Assembly (NCBI GenBank): GCA_045587665.1
Contig: JAZNCT010000055.1
Location: 1 to 22,501, forward strand
DNA: 22,501 nucleotides
DNA from: SIG710 sp045587665
GTDB taxonomy: Bacteria; Bacillota; Clostridia; Oscillospirales; CAG-272
Direction: 5' to 3'
Part shown: piece by piece, positions 1 through 6,865 of the stretch
Numbering within the stretch: position 1 is the stretch's first letter
How the letters are laid out: every line of letters starts with the position of its first letter
Notes under the pieces: generated by a model
Told to the model about the DNA's origin: nothing
What the model saw: the letters and a program-made list of their open reading frames with translations, nothing else
Database searches by the model: none
Position numbers and translations under genes: made by a program

Positions 1-1596
1 CCATGTGCGGTAGGGAGAAACGGGAATATTGCCAACGGTCATTATGGTGTAAACGCCGTTTGCTTCGGCAAAGCCTGTTTTTCCTGCAGTTCCAATAGTG
101 TCGCCAATAGCAACGATGTCGCCAACCTTCACCTTTGTTTCATCTAGGTGCAGATACCATGTTTTAAGACCTAAACCGTGATCTATAACCACCATACGTC
201 CTGCATATGTGTCAATACCTGCATAAACGACCTTTCCGCTGTTGCAGGCAGGAATCTCGGTTCCCTTGGCAACTCTCCAGTCAACGCCGATATTTCTGTA
301 TTGTTCTTTTGTTGAAGAAACTGTTACATATCTGCCGTAGCCTATTTTTACAGAAGCCTTTATATTGTGCGCCTTCTGGCTGTAATCAACAAAGGGCTCA
401 GTAAAATATTTAGTCGATTCGCTCTCTGAGCATATCTGTTCAAATTTCTTGTCAAATTCGGCGAGAGTGCTTTCGTTTCTCAGATCATCTGCGGTATTCT
501 TGCTTATTGTTATAGTGCTCTTTCCAAAGGTCTTTTTTGAGAGCTTCAGATTTATTTCCTGTTCCACTGAGCCATATGAGAGAGTGAAAACAAAGGAGTC
601 TGTTTCAATTTCGGGATCAAGCGGAACAAATGCTATGTGATGATCGCCGTCTTTATAAAATTTGGGCGCGTAGCCGAGAGAAGGGGCACTCTTGAAGGAG
701 ATCCTTTCGGGATTTGAAACATTATATGCGGTTATTGCAACAAAATCTCCGAGAACGAAATCGTCAAGCTTATTTCCGATGAAAAACTCTGCACCAGCAA
801 GAAGCTTGGTTTTGAAATTATAGGTTGCCTCACCGTAAAAATCTCTTTCGCTGTCCTCATACCAAGCGGCGGTTATCATAAAGGTAAGCTCAGAGCCCGA
901 ATTTATTCCAAGGCTTGAAAGATCATCTGTAGATTCATCTAAGATAAGCTTTGAATCATTGTCGTATACCTTAACGGTATAGAGATCGGCATCAGAAGAG
1001 AAGAGCAGATCTATGCCTCCCTCCATATCATAAGAGATAATTTCATCTGTGGTTTTAAAACCGCTGAGCTTGCTGAATTCTTTACCTATCTTGTAGTTCC
1101 AATCAACCTTTGCCGGCACTATCACATCAGATGAAGCTGTGTTAAGCACGGGAAGTTTTTCGTCGGGGAAAAGTGATATTGCATAGGGGGTTATAAGAAA
1201 CTTATTAACGTCCTCTGATTTAAGCTGATAAACCGTTCCGTCGGGAAATTCAACATAGCTGAGGGAATCTGATGAAGCGAAATAGTATTTATAATCTTCC
1301 GCATTGCTTCCGCTGATAAATGATACCTTGTAAAAAGGCGTGCCCACCAGAGGCTCAGGAAGCTCAGACACCTTTTCGGCGCGATTGTTCATAGAAATGA
1401 AAAAGCTGACAAGGTCTCCTGATTTTTTTGTTTTTGCAACCGTATGAGATTCGCCGTCAAGATCCGAGATTTCTATCTTGTCAACCAGGTTATTGGAAAG
1501 GGGGGAGTTTTGCGTTGTTATATAGTTTGCAATAGCAATATAAGTCGGGATAAAGATAAGAAGAACGATAAAAACCGAAACGACAGCCTTTTTCAT
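1..1596 (-). CDS. Membrane-anchored exported protein with degenerate M23/LytM domain (3' end outside window)
   Basis: The reading frame opens at ATG 1596-1594 behind an AGGAGAT Shine-Dalgarno site and stays open for 532 codons to the window edge. Residues 1-25 are a Lys-Lys start plus a hydrophobic stretch, so a signal peptide or N-terminal anchor. About 400 residues of unrecognised, probably beta-rich ectodomain follow. Residues about 430-532 match the M23 (LytM/lysostaphin) fold: GVDW near 437, KGTEIPA, VVIDHGLG around 473, YLHL with His483, then VKVGD...IG..G.TG. Asp439 and His483 are kept. The His of HxxxD is Asn435, and the final HxH is Tyr516-Thr-Ile518. It is therefore probably not a working zinc peptidase, but may bind peptidoglycan or an amidase, as degenerate LytM proteins such as EnvC do. 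The gene has its own promoter. The domain call is fairly firm; the role is unknown. Confidence 0.8.
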   Translation of the reverse strand, partial: MKKAVVSVFIVLLIFIPTYIAIANYITTQNSPLSNNLVDKIEISDLDGESHTVAKTKKSGDLVSFFISMNNRAEKVSELPEPLVGTPFYKVSFISGSNAEDYKYYFASSDSLSYVEFPDGTVYQLKSEDVNKFLITPYAISLFPDEKLPVLNTASSDVIVPAKVDWNYKIGKEFSKLSGFKTTDEIISYDMEGGIDLLFSSDADLYTVKVYDNDSKLILDESTDDLSSLGINSGSELTFMITAAWYEDSERDFYGEATYNFKTKLLAGAEFFIGNKLDDFVLGDFVAITAYNVSNPERISFKSAPSLGYAPKFYKDGDHHIAFVPLDPEIETDSFVFTLSYGSVEQEINLKLSKKTFGKSTITISKNTADDLRNESTLAEFDKKFEQICSESESTKYFTEPFVDYSQKAHNIKASVKIGYGRYVTVSSTKEQYRNIGVDWRVAKGTEIPACNSGKVVYAGIDTYAGRMVVIDHGLGLKTWYLHLDETKVKVGDIVAIGDTIGTAGKTGFAEANGVYTIMTVGNIPVSPYRTW

Positions 1597-1638
1597 AAAC
1601 GATATCTCCTAACACAGAATTTTATATTATTATATTAT

Positions 1639-1667
1639 ATTATACATTATTTTTCCTTTACGGTCAA
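1639..1667 (-). promoter_or_regulatory. Sigma-A-type promoter of the M23-like gene
   Basis: On the minus strand TTGACC (1667-1662) and a perfect TATAAT (1644-1639) are separated by 17 bases. This puts the start site about 36 bases upstream of ATG 1596, leaving room for the AGGAGAT ribosome site. The region is A+T-rich, but the exact spacing and a 5/6 -35 box make this a good promoter call. Confidence 0.7.
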
Positions 1668-1707
1668 TAGCGAAAAAGAAAAAAGTAAAAAAACCGTGTT
1701 GCCGTAC

Positions 1708-2391
1708 TCAGGATGTCAGATCCTTTATTATTTTGGATGCCATTAAAAGTCCTGCCGCAGGCGGTACAAATGCGGTGCTTCCCGGGGTGCGCTCCCCTGT
1801 TTTTACCGGTTCTTCTCTTGAAAAAACCACATCCAGGTGATTTATCCCCACTTTTCTCAGATTAACTCTGACGGCTTTTGCAAGTGGGCAATACTCGGTT
1901 TTAGATATGTCGCATATTTCAAGCCTTGAGGGATCCAGCTTGTTTCCTGTTCCCATAGAAGAAATTATTCTGACATTTTTTTCTTTGGCTTGCCTGATAA
2001 GTTCAATCTTTGAGGGCACTGAGTCAATAGCGTCGGCAATATGATCATATTTTTCAAGAGGAAAGCTGGCGGCGTTTTCCGCACAGTAAAAAACGTCGTG
2101 GGCTTCTACTTCGATATCGGGGTTTATGTCAATCAGTCGCTCTTTTATAACATCAACCTTTTTTTTACCAATGGTGGAGTGCAGGGCAATGATCTGCCTG
2201 TTGAGATTAGAGGGGGATACTGTATCGTTGTCAAAAACATCGATCTTACCTATGCCGCATCTGGCAAGTGCCTCGCAAACATATCCTCCGACGCCTCCAA
2301 CACCGAAAACAGCAACCCTACATCTCTTTAAAAACTCTATCTTTTCACTGCCTATAACCATGGCAAATCTGCTTAGCTCTTCATTGTTCAC
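1708..2391 (-). CDS. tcdA: tRNA threonylcarbamoyladenosine dehydratase (TcdA/CsdL, E1-like)
   Basis: This is a ThiF/MoeB/E1-superfamily enzyme of 227 residues. TcdA uses ATP to cyclise t6A at position 37 of ANN-decoding tRNAs to ct6A in the cytoplasm. The N-terminal RFAMVIGSEKI resembles the usual TcdA opening. The nucleotide-binding GVGGVGG lies at 30-36, the acidic pair follows in DVFDNDTV (51-58), and NLNRQ with the conserved Arg65 comes next. SSMGTGNKLDP at 144-154 is typical of TcdA rather than of ThiF or MoeB. The C-terminus stops shortly after GLLMASKII, without the longer membrane tail of the E. coli protein. Translation starts at GTG 2391-2389, five bases after AGGTGA; an ATG lies two codons in, out of frame. 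It is divergent from the Nudix gene. General E1-like alternatives seem unlikely. Confidence 0.88.
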   Translation of the reverse strand: MNNEELSRFAMVIGSEKIEFLKRCRVAVFGVGGVGGYVCEALARCGIGKIDVFDNDTVSPSNLNRQIIALHSTIGKKKVDVIKERLIDINPDIEVEAHDVFYCAENAASFPLEKYDHIADAIDSVPSKIELIRQAKEKNVRIISSMGTGNKLDPSRLEICDISKTEYCPLAKAVRVNLRKVGINHLDVVFSREEPVKTGERTPGSTAFVPPAAGLLMASKIIKDLTS

Positions 2392-2409
2392 TTATATCAC
2401 CTCATGTAT

Positions 2410-2438
2410 ATTATAATTTAAATTTATAAATAAATCAA
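2410..2438 (-). promoter_or_regulatory. Promoter of tcdA
   Basis: On the minus strand TTGATT (2438-2433) and TATAAT (2415-2410) have a 17-base spacer. The predicted start site near 2403 falls right at the ribosome-binding GAGGTGA, so the leader would be only about 12 bases long. The short leader makes this a little less certain than the base match alone suggests. Confidence 0.55.
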
Positions 2439-2446
2439 GTAATATC

Positions 2447-2475
2447 TTTACTTTGACTTAATTTTGTTGTATAAT
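2447..2475 (+). promoter_or_regulatory. Promoter of the Nudix / flavinylation-module operon
   Basis: TTTACT (2447-2452) and a perfect TATAAT (2470-2475) are 17 bases apart, about 35 bases upstream of ATG 2510. A better -35 match, TTGACT at 2453-2458, sits only 11 bases from the -10 and cannot pair with it. The promoter is back to back with that of tcdA, with the two -35 boxes less than 10 bases apart. Confidence 0.5.
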
Positions 2476-2509
2476 ATATGAGTTAAGAAACTTTTGTTGA
2501 GGTGATGAA

Positions 2510-3049
2510 ATGAAGCTTGAAGAAAAAAAGATATCCTCAGATCAGGTTTTTGAGGGCAATGTGATAAAAGTAAGCGTTGACAAGGTGGAACTGCCAAACG
2601 GCAGTGAGAGCACAAGAGAGATAGTTCACCACAGGGGAGCCGTGTGTGTGTTGCCGATAACAGACGACGGCGATGTTATTTGTGTGCGTCAATATCGCTA
2701 TGCTCACGGTGAGGCCCTTCTTGAAATTCCCGCAGGAAAGCTTGAAGAAGGAGAGAATGACCCTACAGAAGCCGCGCTGAGAGAGCTTGAAGAGGAGACG
2801 GGGGCAAGATGCAGAGATCTCAAATATCTCGGCAAGCTCTATCCTTCGCCTGCCATATTTACAGAGGTGATCCATATGTATGTTGCAAAAGGACTCACAT
2901 TTGGAAAAACGCATCCGGATGCCGATGAATTTCTTGAAGTGGAAAGAATTCCTCTACGAACACTTGTGGAAATGGTAATGAGCGGAGAGATCAGGGATGC
3001 AAAAACACAGATCTGCGTTCTCAGAGCTTATCTTGATATGGATATTTAA
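2510..3049 (+). CDS. Nudix hydrolase, ADP-ribose pyrophosphatase type
   Basis: This is a cytoplasmic 179-residue Nudix protein of the ADP-ribose pyrophosphatase group, which splits ADP-ribose and related nucleoside diphosphate compounds. The fold is recognisable from HRGAVCVLPI (41-50), VRQYRY (59-64), LEIPAGKLEEGE (71-82) and RELEEETGA (91-99), together the Nudix box. There are eight residues between Glu82 and Arg91 where the textbook motif has seven; the helix REL.EE.G is intact. SPAIFTE and the acidic C-terminal part also fit this group. ATG 2510 lies seven bases after GAGG. It is the first gene of a run with the NusG_II gene five bases downstream. Substrate specificity (ADP-ribose, NADH or FAD) cannot be read from the sequence. 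Confidence 0.88.
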   Translation: MKLEEKKISSDQVFEGNVIKVSVDKVELPNGSESTREIVHHRGAVCVLPITDDGDVICVRQYRYAHGEALLEIPAGKLEEGENDPTEAALRELEEETGARCRDLKYLGKLYPSPAIFTEVIHMYVAKGLTFGKTHPDADEFLEVERIPLRTLVEMVMSGEIRDAKTQICVLRAYLDMDI

Positions 3050-3054
3050 TAGCC

Positions 3055-3432
3055 ATGCTTTCAAAAAAACTTACAAAAGCAGATGCTTTTATTATAATTG
3101 CGGCGGTGCTTGCGGCTTTGCTTCTGCTTTCGTCAAAGCTTTTTCCCACCGGAGAGGATATGAGCCTCAGTGTTATCTGCGACAGCGGAGAATATTTATA
3201 TTCTCTTGACGAAAACAGAAAAATAGAGCTGATTTCCGGCGGTATAAGAGTGAATATCGTTATCAAGAACGGAAGTGCCTATATAGAAAGCTCCGAGTGT
3301 CCAAACAAAATTTGCATGAGGGGCGCTGCGGCAAAGGATGCAGGTGACTCTGTAGTCTGCGCTCCTGCAAGGCTTGCGCTCATAATCAAAGACGGCGGAG
3401 GTGAAGAAAATGCAGATGCGTATGCAGGGTAG
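3055..3432 (+). CDS. NusG domain II-containing membrane protein
   Basis: This protein of 125 residues has a single transmembrane segment at about 9-28, followed by one small extracytoplasmic domain of the NusG_II family. The family signature is clear: GGIRVNIVIKNGSAYI, then SSECPNKIC (Cys82, Cys87), a Gly/Ala-rich turn, VVCAP with Cys102, and a closing beta strand ALIIKDG. Despite the name it is not a transcription factor; such proteins sit beside Gx transporters and ApbE flavin transferases in many Firmicutes. I recall that one member is part of the Listeria extracellular electron transfer locus, but cannot verify that here. The start lies five bases after the Nudix stop with only a weak ribosome site, suggesting translational coupling. 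The 3' end overlaps the next gene. Confidence 0.85.
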   Translation: MLSKKLTKADAFIIIAAVLAALLLLSSKLFPTGEDMSLSVICDSGEYLYSLDENRKIELISGGIRVNIVIKNGSAYIESSECPNKICMRGAAAKDAGDSVVCAPARLALIIKDGGGEENADAYAG

Positions 3433-3931
3433 GGTCAAAGAGCTTGCGCTTAGCGGTCTTCTTTTGGCGGCAGCTCTTCTGCTTTCTTATGTTGAGAGTA
3501 TTCTTGGACTGCACATTTCTTTTCTTCCGGGTATGAAGATAGGACTTGCAAATGTTGTAATTGCCTTTGCATTTTTTGAGACATCAAAGAAAACAGCAGC
3601 CGCGGTTTCATTTGGCAGAGTTTTGATAATGGGAATTTTATTTGGAAGTGCGATTTCTTTTTTATATTCTGCCTTTGGAGCACTGCTTTCTTTTGGAGGA
3701 ATGTTGTTGATCTCCCGATTTGAAAAAAGGGTAAGCTATATTGGCGCATCTGTTTTGTGTGCCTGCTTTCACAATGTGGGGCAAAGTGCTGTTGCCGCCT
3801 GTTTTTTCGGAATAGAGGTGGCCTCCTTTTATCTTCCGTATCTGCTTATTTGCGGAGTCTGTTTCGGTTCGTTTACAGGGGCTTTGCTCAATTTCATTTC
3901 AAAAAAATATGTAGGAGTCGTTTTTAAATGA
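3410..3931 (+). CDS. Gx transporter family protein (ECF S-component-like, formerly 'heptaprenyl diphosphate synthase component I')
   Basis: This is an integral membrane protein of 173 residues with about five or six hydrophobic segments. Family signatures are LPGMKIGLANVV (39-50), a membrane Arg in SFGRVLIMG (67-75), and CFHNVGQSAVAA (119-130). The Gx family has an ECF-transporter S-component-like fold and is regularly found with NusG_II and ApbE; its substrate is not established. I chose ATG 3410, eight bases after GGAGG (3397-3401). The GTG at 3401 would overlap that site. The gene overlaps the NusG_II end by 23 bases, and its stop overlaps the ApbE start as ATGA, so the three genes look translationally coupled. 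The old synthase name should not be taken to imply prenyl transferase activity. Confidence 0.85.
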   Translation: MQMRMQGRVKELALSGLLLAAALLLSYVESILGLHISFLPGMKIGLANVVIAFAFFETSKKTAAAVSFGRVLIMGILFGSAISFLYSAFGALLSFGGMLLISRFEKRVSYIGASVLCACFHNVGQSAVAACFFGIEVASFYLPYLLICGVCFGSFTGALLNFISKKYVGVVFK

Positions 3932-4914
3932 GAAAATTGACTGTATTGCTGCTTGTGTTGTTGATGCTCGGCGGTTGTTCGCAAAATGATGAATATGTAA
4001 GCCGTTCTGTTGTTGCCATGGATACGATTATTGATATCAAAATTATAGAGGGCGAGCAGGATGAGAGCGCCATTATTGACGGCTGTGAGGCGATGATATC
4101 CGAAATTGAGGGTATAATTTCAAAAACTATAAAGGACAGCGACACTTATATCGCAAACACAGAAATTGATATCATGCTTGATACAAGCCCTGTTTTTTCT
4201 GAGCTTATTCTGCGTTCACTTAGAATATCGGAGCTGACAGAAGGTGCTTTTGATGTTACCGTTGGTGCTATCAAGGAGCTTTGGGAAAAATCGGCTGAGG
4301 AGGGCACAGAACCCACAAAAGAGCAGATCGAAGCCTGCCTTTTACATAGCGGTTTTGAAAGCATTTCCATAGACGAGGGATGCTTTGAAAAGCGATATAA
4401 AGATCTTATGATAGATCTGGGTGCTATTGGAAAAGGCTATGCAGCAGCAAGAGTTTGTGATTATCTCACCGAATGTGGTGTGGACGGAGCTGTTCTTTCT
4501 TTTGGCGGAAATGTTGCCCTTGTTGGCAAAAAGAAAAACGGAAAGCCATTTGTTGTTGGTGTAAAGGATCCGAATAATACAGAAGATGTTATTGGCTATC
4601 TCTACCTTGAGGGCGGATTTGTGTCGGTTTCCGGTGACTATGAAAGATACATCGAAATAGGCGGCAAAAAATATAACCATATCATTGATCCCAAAACAGG
4701 TTATCCTGTTTCAAACGAGATTCATTCTGTTTCTGTGGTCTGTGATGACGGAGTTCTTGCCGATGCGCTTTCAACTGCCCTTTTTGTTATGGGCAAGGAT
4801 AGGGCTATAGAGTTTTATAATTCCGGTTCTTGTGATTTTGAAGCGGTTATCGTTTCCGACGAAGGTGTCTTTGTTACCGACGGCCTTAAAGAAAAATTCA
4901 GCTTAAAAGAATGA
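3928..4914 (+). CDS. apbE: FAD:protein FMN transferase (ApbE family lipoprotein)
   Basis: ApbE attaches FMN from FAD covalently to Thr or Ser in target proteins outside the membrane. The 328-residue product has a short signal peptide and a lipobox, LGGC, with lipidated Cys17. Core motifs follow in order: AMDT (30-33), GAFDVTVG (106-113), IDLGAIGKGYA (162-172) around the FAD/metal site, FGGN (192-195), SGDYER (235-240), HIIDPKTGYP (251-260) and DALSTALFVMG with Asp279. All expected catalytic and metal positions seem present. The start overlaps the Gx stop by four bases, and AGGAG lies ten bases upstream. No flavinylated target protein (FMN_bind domain, Ndh2, RnfG or NqrC type) is encoded in the window, so its client must lie elsewhere or be unrecognised. 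Confidence 0.93.
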   Translation: MRKLTVLLLVLLMLGGCSQNDEYVSRSVVAMDTIIDIKIIEGEQDESAIIDGCEAMISEIEGIISKTIKDSDTYIANTEIDIMLDTSPVFSELILRSLRISELTEGAFDVTVGAIKELWEKSAEEGTEPTKEQIEACLLHSGFESISIDEGCFEKRYKDLMIDLGAIGKGYAAARVCDYLTECGVDGAVLSFGGNVALVGKKKNGKPFVVGVKDPNNTEDVIGYLYLEGGFVSVSGDYERYIEIGGKKYNHIIDPKTGYPVSNEIHSVSVVCDDGVLADALSTALFVMGKDRAIEFYNSGSCDFEAVIVSDEGVFVTDGLKEKFSLKE

Positions 4915-4945
4915 TTTTGGTCTTGAGTGCGATTTTGCGTTCCTC

Positions 4946-4975
4946 TTGACAGAAAACGACTTTTAATGTTATAAT
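4946..4975 (+). promoter_or_regulatory. Strong promoter of the miaB-ylbF-mutS-mutL-tgt operon
   Basis: A perfect TTGACA (4946-4951) and a perfect TATAAT (4970-4975) are 18 bases apart, with an extended -10 TG at 4967-4968. The predicted start site is about 27 bases upstream of ATG 5009. No terminator is visible between the apbE stop and this promoter, so read-through from the preceding operon is possible. Confidence 0.82.
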
Positions 4976-5008
4976 ATAATGTATTTTTATATTTAAGGAA
5001 TTTGTATA

Positions 5009-6430
5009 ATGTCTGAAAAGAAGATAAACAGTCTTGTGCCGCCCGAGGTGATGAAGCGCACCTTTGAGTTTTCGGAGAAAATGCTTGCGCTCAACACCGC
5101 GCGTGCGGAGAAAAAGGGTGAGCCGATGCGCGCCTATGTTCTCACCTTCGGCTGTCAGCAAAATGAGGCAGACAGCGAAAAGCTGGCAGGTATGTCAAGG
5201 GCGATGGGCTATGATATAATCTGCGAGGCAGATAATGCCGACCTTATTCTTGTCAATACCTGTGCCGTACGTGAACACGCCGAGCAAAAGGCGCTTTCAA
5301 GCATCGGTCAGTTTAAGCATTTAAAAGCAAAAAATCCGGATCTTATGATCGGTGTTTGCGGCTGCATGGTCACTCAGGGCCACCGCTGTGAGGAGATAAA
5401 ACGCAGTTATCCATATGTGGATTTTATTTTCGGCACATCGGGGCTTCATCGCTTGCCTGAGCTCCTATACGAAAAAACAGTAAAAGGCAAGAGGATTTTT
5501 TGCCCTGAGGAAGAAGAATACCTTGTTGCCGAGGGGCTTTCGATTGAGCGCGAGAGCAAATACCGCGCTTGGGTAAGCATTATGTATGGCTGCAACAATT
5601 TCTGCTCATACTGCATAGTACCCTATGTGAGAGGAAGAGAGCGCAGCCGCCGCATGGAGGATATAGTCTCCGAGGTTGAGACCTTAGCAAAAGAGGGTTA
5701 CAAAGATATAACTCTGCTCGGGCAAAACGTAAATTCTTATGCCAGGGGCGAAGAATATGATTTTGCGGATCTTATGGCAAGGCTTTCACATATCGAAGGA
5801 GATTTTAAGCTTCGTTTTATGACCAGCCACCCAAAGGATGCTTCAAAAAAGCTTATAGACGTTATGGCGGAAAATGAAAAGATAGCACGTCATTTTCATC
5901 TGCCGCTTCAATCGGGCAGTGATGCTATGCTGAAGGCTATGAATCGCCATTATAATAAAGCGCAGTATCTTGAAACTGTGCGATATATCAGAGAAAAAAT
6001 GCCTGATATTGCCATAACCACCGATATAATAGTTGGCTTTCCCGGAGAGAGTGAGGAGGATTTTGAGCAGACGCTTAATATGCTTCGCACAGTGCAATAT
6101 GATATGATATTCTCATTCATCTACTCACCGAGAAAGGGAACCCCGGCAGCCGAAATGGAGCAGGTGGATGAGAAAATTAAAAGCGAAAGATTTGCTCGGC
6201 TTCTCAGAGTGCAAAATGAGATATCTCTCTCAAAAAATCAGCCTTTTGTTGGCAAGAAAGTGAGAGTTCTTTGTGACGGGGAGAGCAAGAATAATCCGGA
6301 GCTGCTTAGCGGAAGAACAGAGGGAAATAAGATAGTATTCTTCAAAGGAGAGAACTCCGACGAGGGAAAATATCTTAATATAAAAATAGACCGTGCAGAG
6401 GCTTTTGCCCTGTATGGAGAGAAAATTTAA
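5009..6430 (+). CDS. miaB: tRNA-2-methylthio-N6-dimethylallyladenosine synthase (MiaB)
   Basis: This radical SAM methylthiotransferase adds the 2-methylthio group to i6A37 in tRNAs reading codons that begin with U. At 473 residues its length is normal. The N-terminal UPF0004 domain has three auxiliary-cluster cysteines: Cys49 in FGCQQNEADSEK, Cys85 in NTCAVR and Cys119 in CGCMVTQ. The radical SAM core has YGCNNFCSYC with Cys195, Cys199 and Cys202, followed by VPYVRGRERSR. LLGQNVNSY, HLPLQSGSD and DIIVGFPGE are further MiaB hallmarks. A TRAM-like beta domain closes the C-terminus. ATG 5009 follows AAGGAA by eight bases. The YlbF gene begins 19 bases after the stop, as in Bacillus. Its partner enzyme MiaA is not in the window. 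MtaB-type alternatives are less likely given the GCQQNEADSE form and the context. Confidence 0.93.
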   Translation: MSEKKINSLVPPEVMKRTFEFSEKMLALNTARAEKKGEPMRAYVLTFGCQQNEADSEKLAGMSRAMGYDIICEADNADLILVNTCAVREHAEQKALSSIGQFKHLKAKNPDLMIGVCGCMVTQGHRCEEIKRSYPYVDFIFGTSGLHRLPELLYEKTVKGKRIFCPEEEEYLVAEGLSIERESKYRAWVSIMYGCNNFCSYCIVPYVRGRERSRRMEDIVSEVETLAKEGYKDITLLGQNVNSYARGEEYDFADLMARLSHIEGDFKLRFMTSHPKDASKKLIDVMAENEKIARHFHLPLQSGSDAMLKAMNRHYNKAQYLETVRYIREKMPDIAITTDIIVGFPGESEEDFEQTLNMLRTVQYDMIFSFIYSPRKGTPAAEMEQVDEKIKSERFARLLRVQNEISLSKNQPFVGKKVRVLCDGESKNNPELLSGRTEGNKIVFFKGENSDEGKYLNIKIDRAEAFALYGEKI

Positions 6431-6449
6431 GCTTTAAGGAGAAAATAAA

Positions 6450-6836
6450 ATGGAAATTATGGACATTGCCGTTATGCTCGGCGAAGCAATAAAAAATGAT
6501 GAGAGAATGATCCGCCTTAACAAGGCAAAGGACGCATACGACCAGGATGTTGAACTTAGCAAGGCTATGATGGAATATGACGTTCAGCAAAAGGCGCTCA
6601 CATATGAATATGAGAAGTCCGATAAGGATATGGAGCTTATCGGAAAGATCCAGAATAAGATAGACGAGCTTTATAAAAAGATAACAGCAAACCCTGTTTT
6701 CAATGAGCTTGATGGGGCACAGGCTGATGTGAACGCACTTATGAACGAGGTGAACCAGACTATAACCATGACTATAACGGGTCAGGATCCATCTTCCTGC
6801 ACACATGACTGCAGCACCTGCCACGGCTGTCACTAA
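6450..6836 (+). CDS. YlbF/YmcA family protein with Cys-rich C-terminal tail
   Basis: This small protein of 128 residues is predicted to be mostly alpha-helical and coiled-coil-like through about residue 105, which fits the YlbF/YmcA (Com_YlbF) family. In Bacillus subtilis, YlbF, YmcA and YaaT form a complex that works with RNase Y and affects competence, sporulation and biofilm formation. The family assignment is supported by position: ymcA is also next to the miaB homologue and near mutSL in B. subtilis. The last dozen residues are Cys/His-rich: Cys117, Cys121, Cys124 and Cys127 with His119, His125 and His128, a plausible iron-sulphur or metal site. AAGGAG lies eight bases before ATG 6450. 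Whether it is the functional YlbF or YmcA counterpart cannot be told here. Confidence 0.82.
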   Translation: MEIMDIAVMLGEAIKNDERMIRLNKAKDAYDQDVELSKAMMEYDVQQKALTYEYEKSDKDMELIGKIQNKIDELYKKITANPVFNELDGAQADVNALMNEVNQTITMTITGQDPSSCTHDCSTCHGCH

Positions 6837-6865
6837 AAGATTTTTAGATTTACGAGGTATTTGCT

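Noticed and set aside
1..1596. SpoIIQ (sporulation channel protein with LytM domain)
   Set aside because: The ectodomain is far longer than in SpoIIQ, and no sporulation gene such as spoIIID lies beside it.
1670..1735. Terminator after tcdA
   Set aside because: There are T runs on the minus strand, but the only stem (AGGAT/ATCCT across the stop codon) is short and more than 15 bases before the T run.
2453..2475. TTGACT paired with TATAAT as the Nudix operon promoter
   Set aside because: The spacer is only 11 bases; TTTACT six bases upstream gives the proper 17.
3401..3409. GTG at 3401 as start of the Gx transporter gene
   Set aside because: It would lie inside the Shine-Dalgarno GGAGG that serves ATG 3410.
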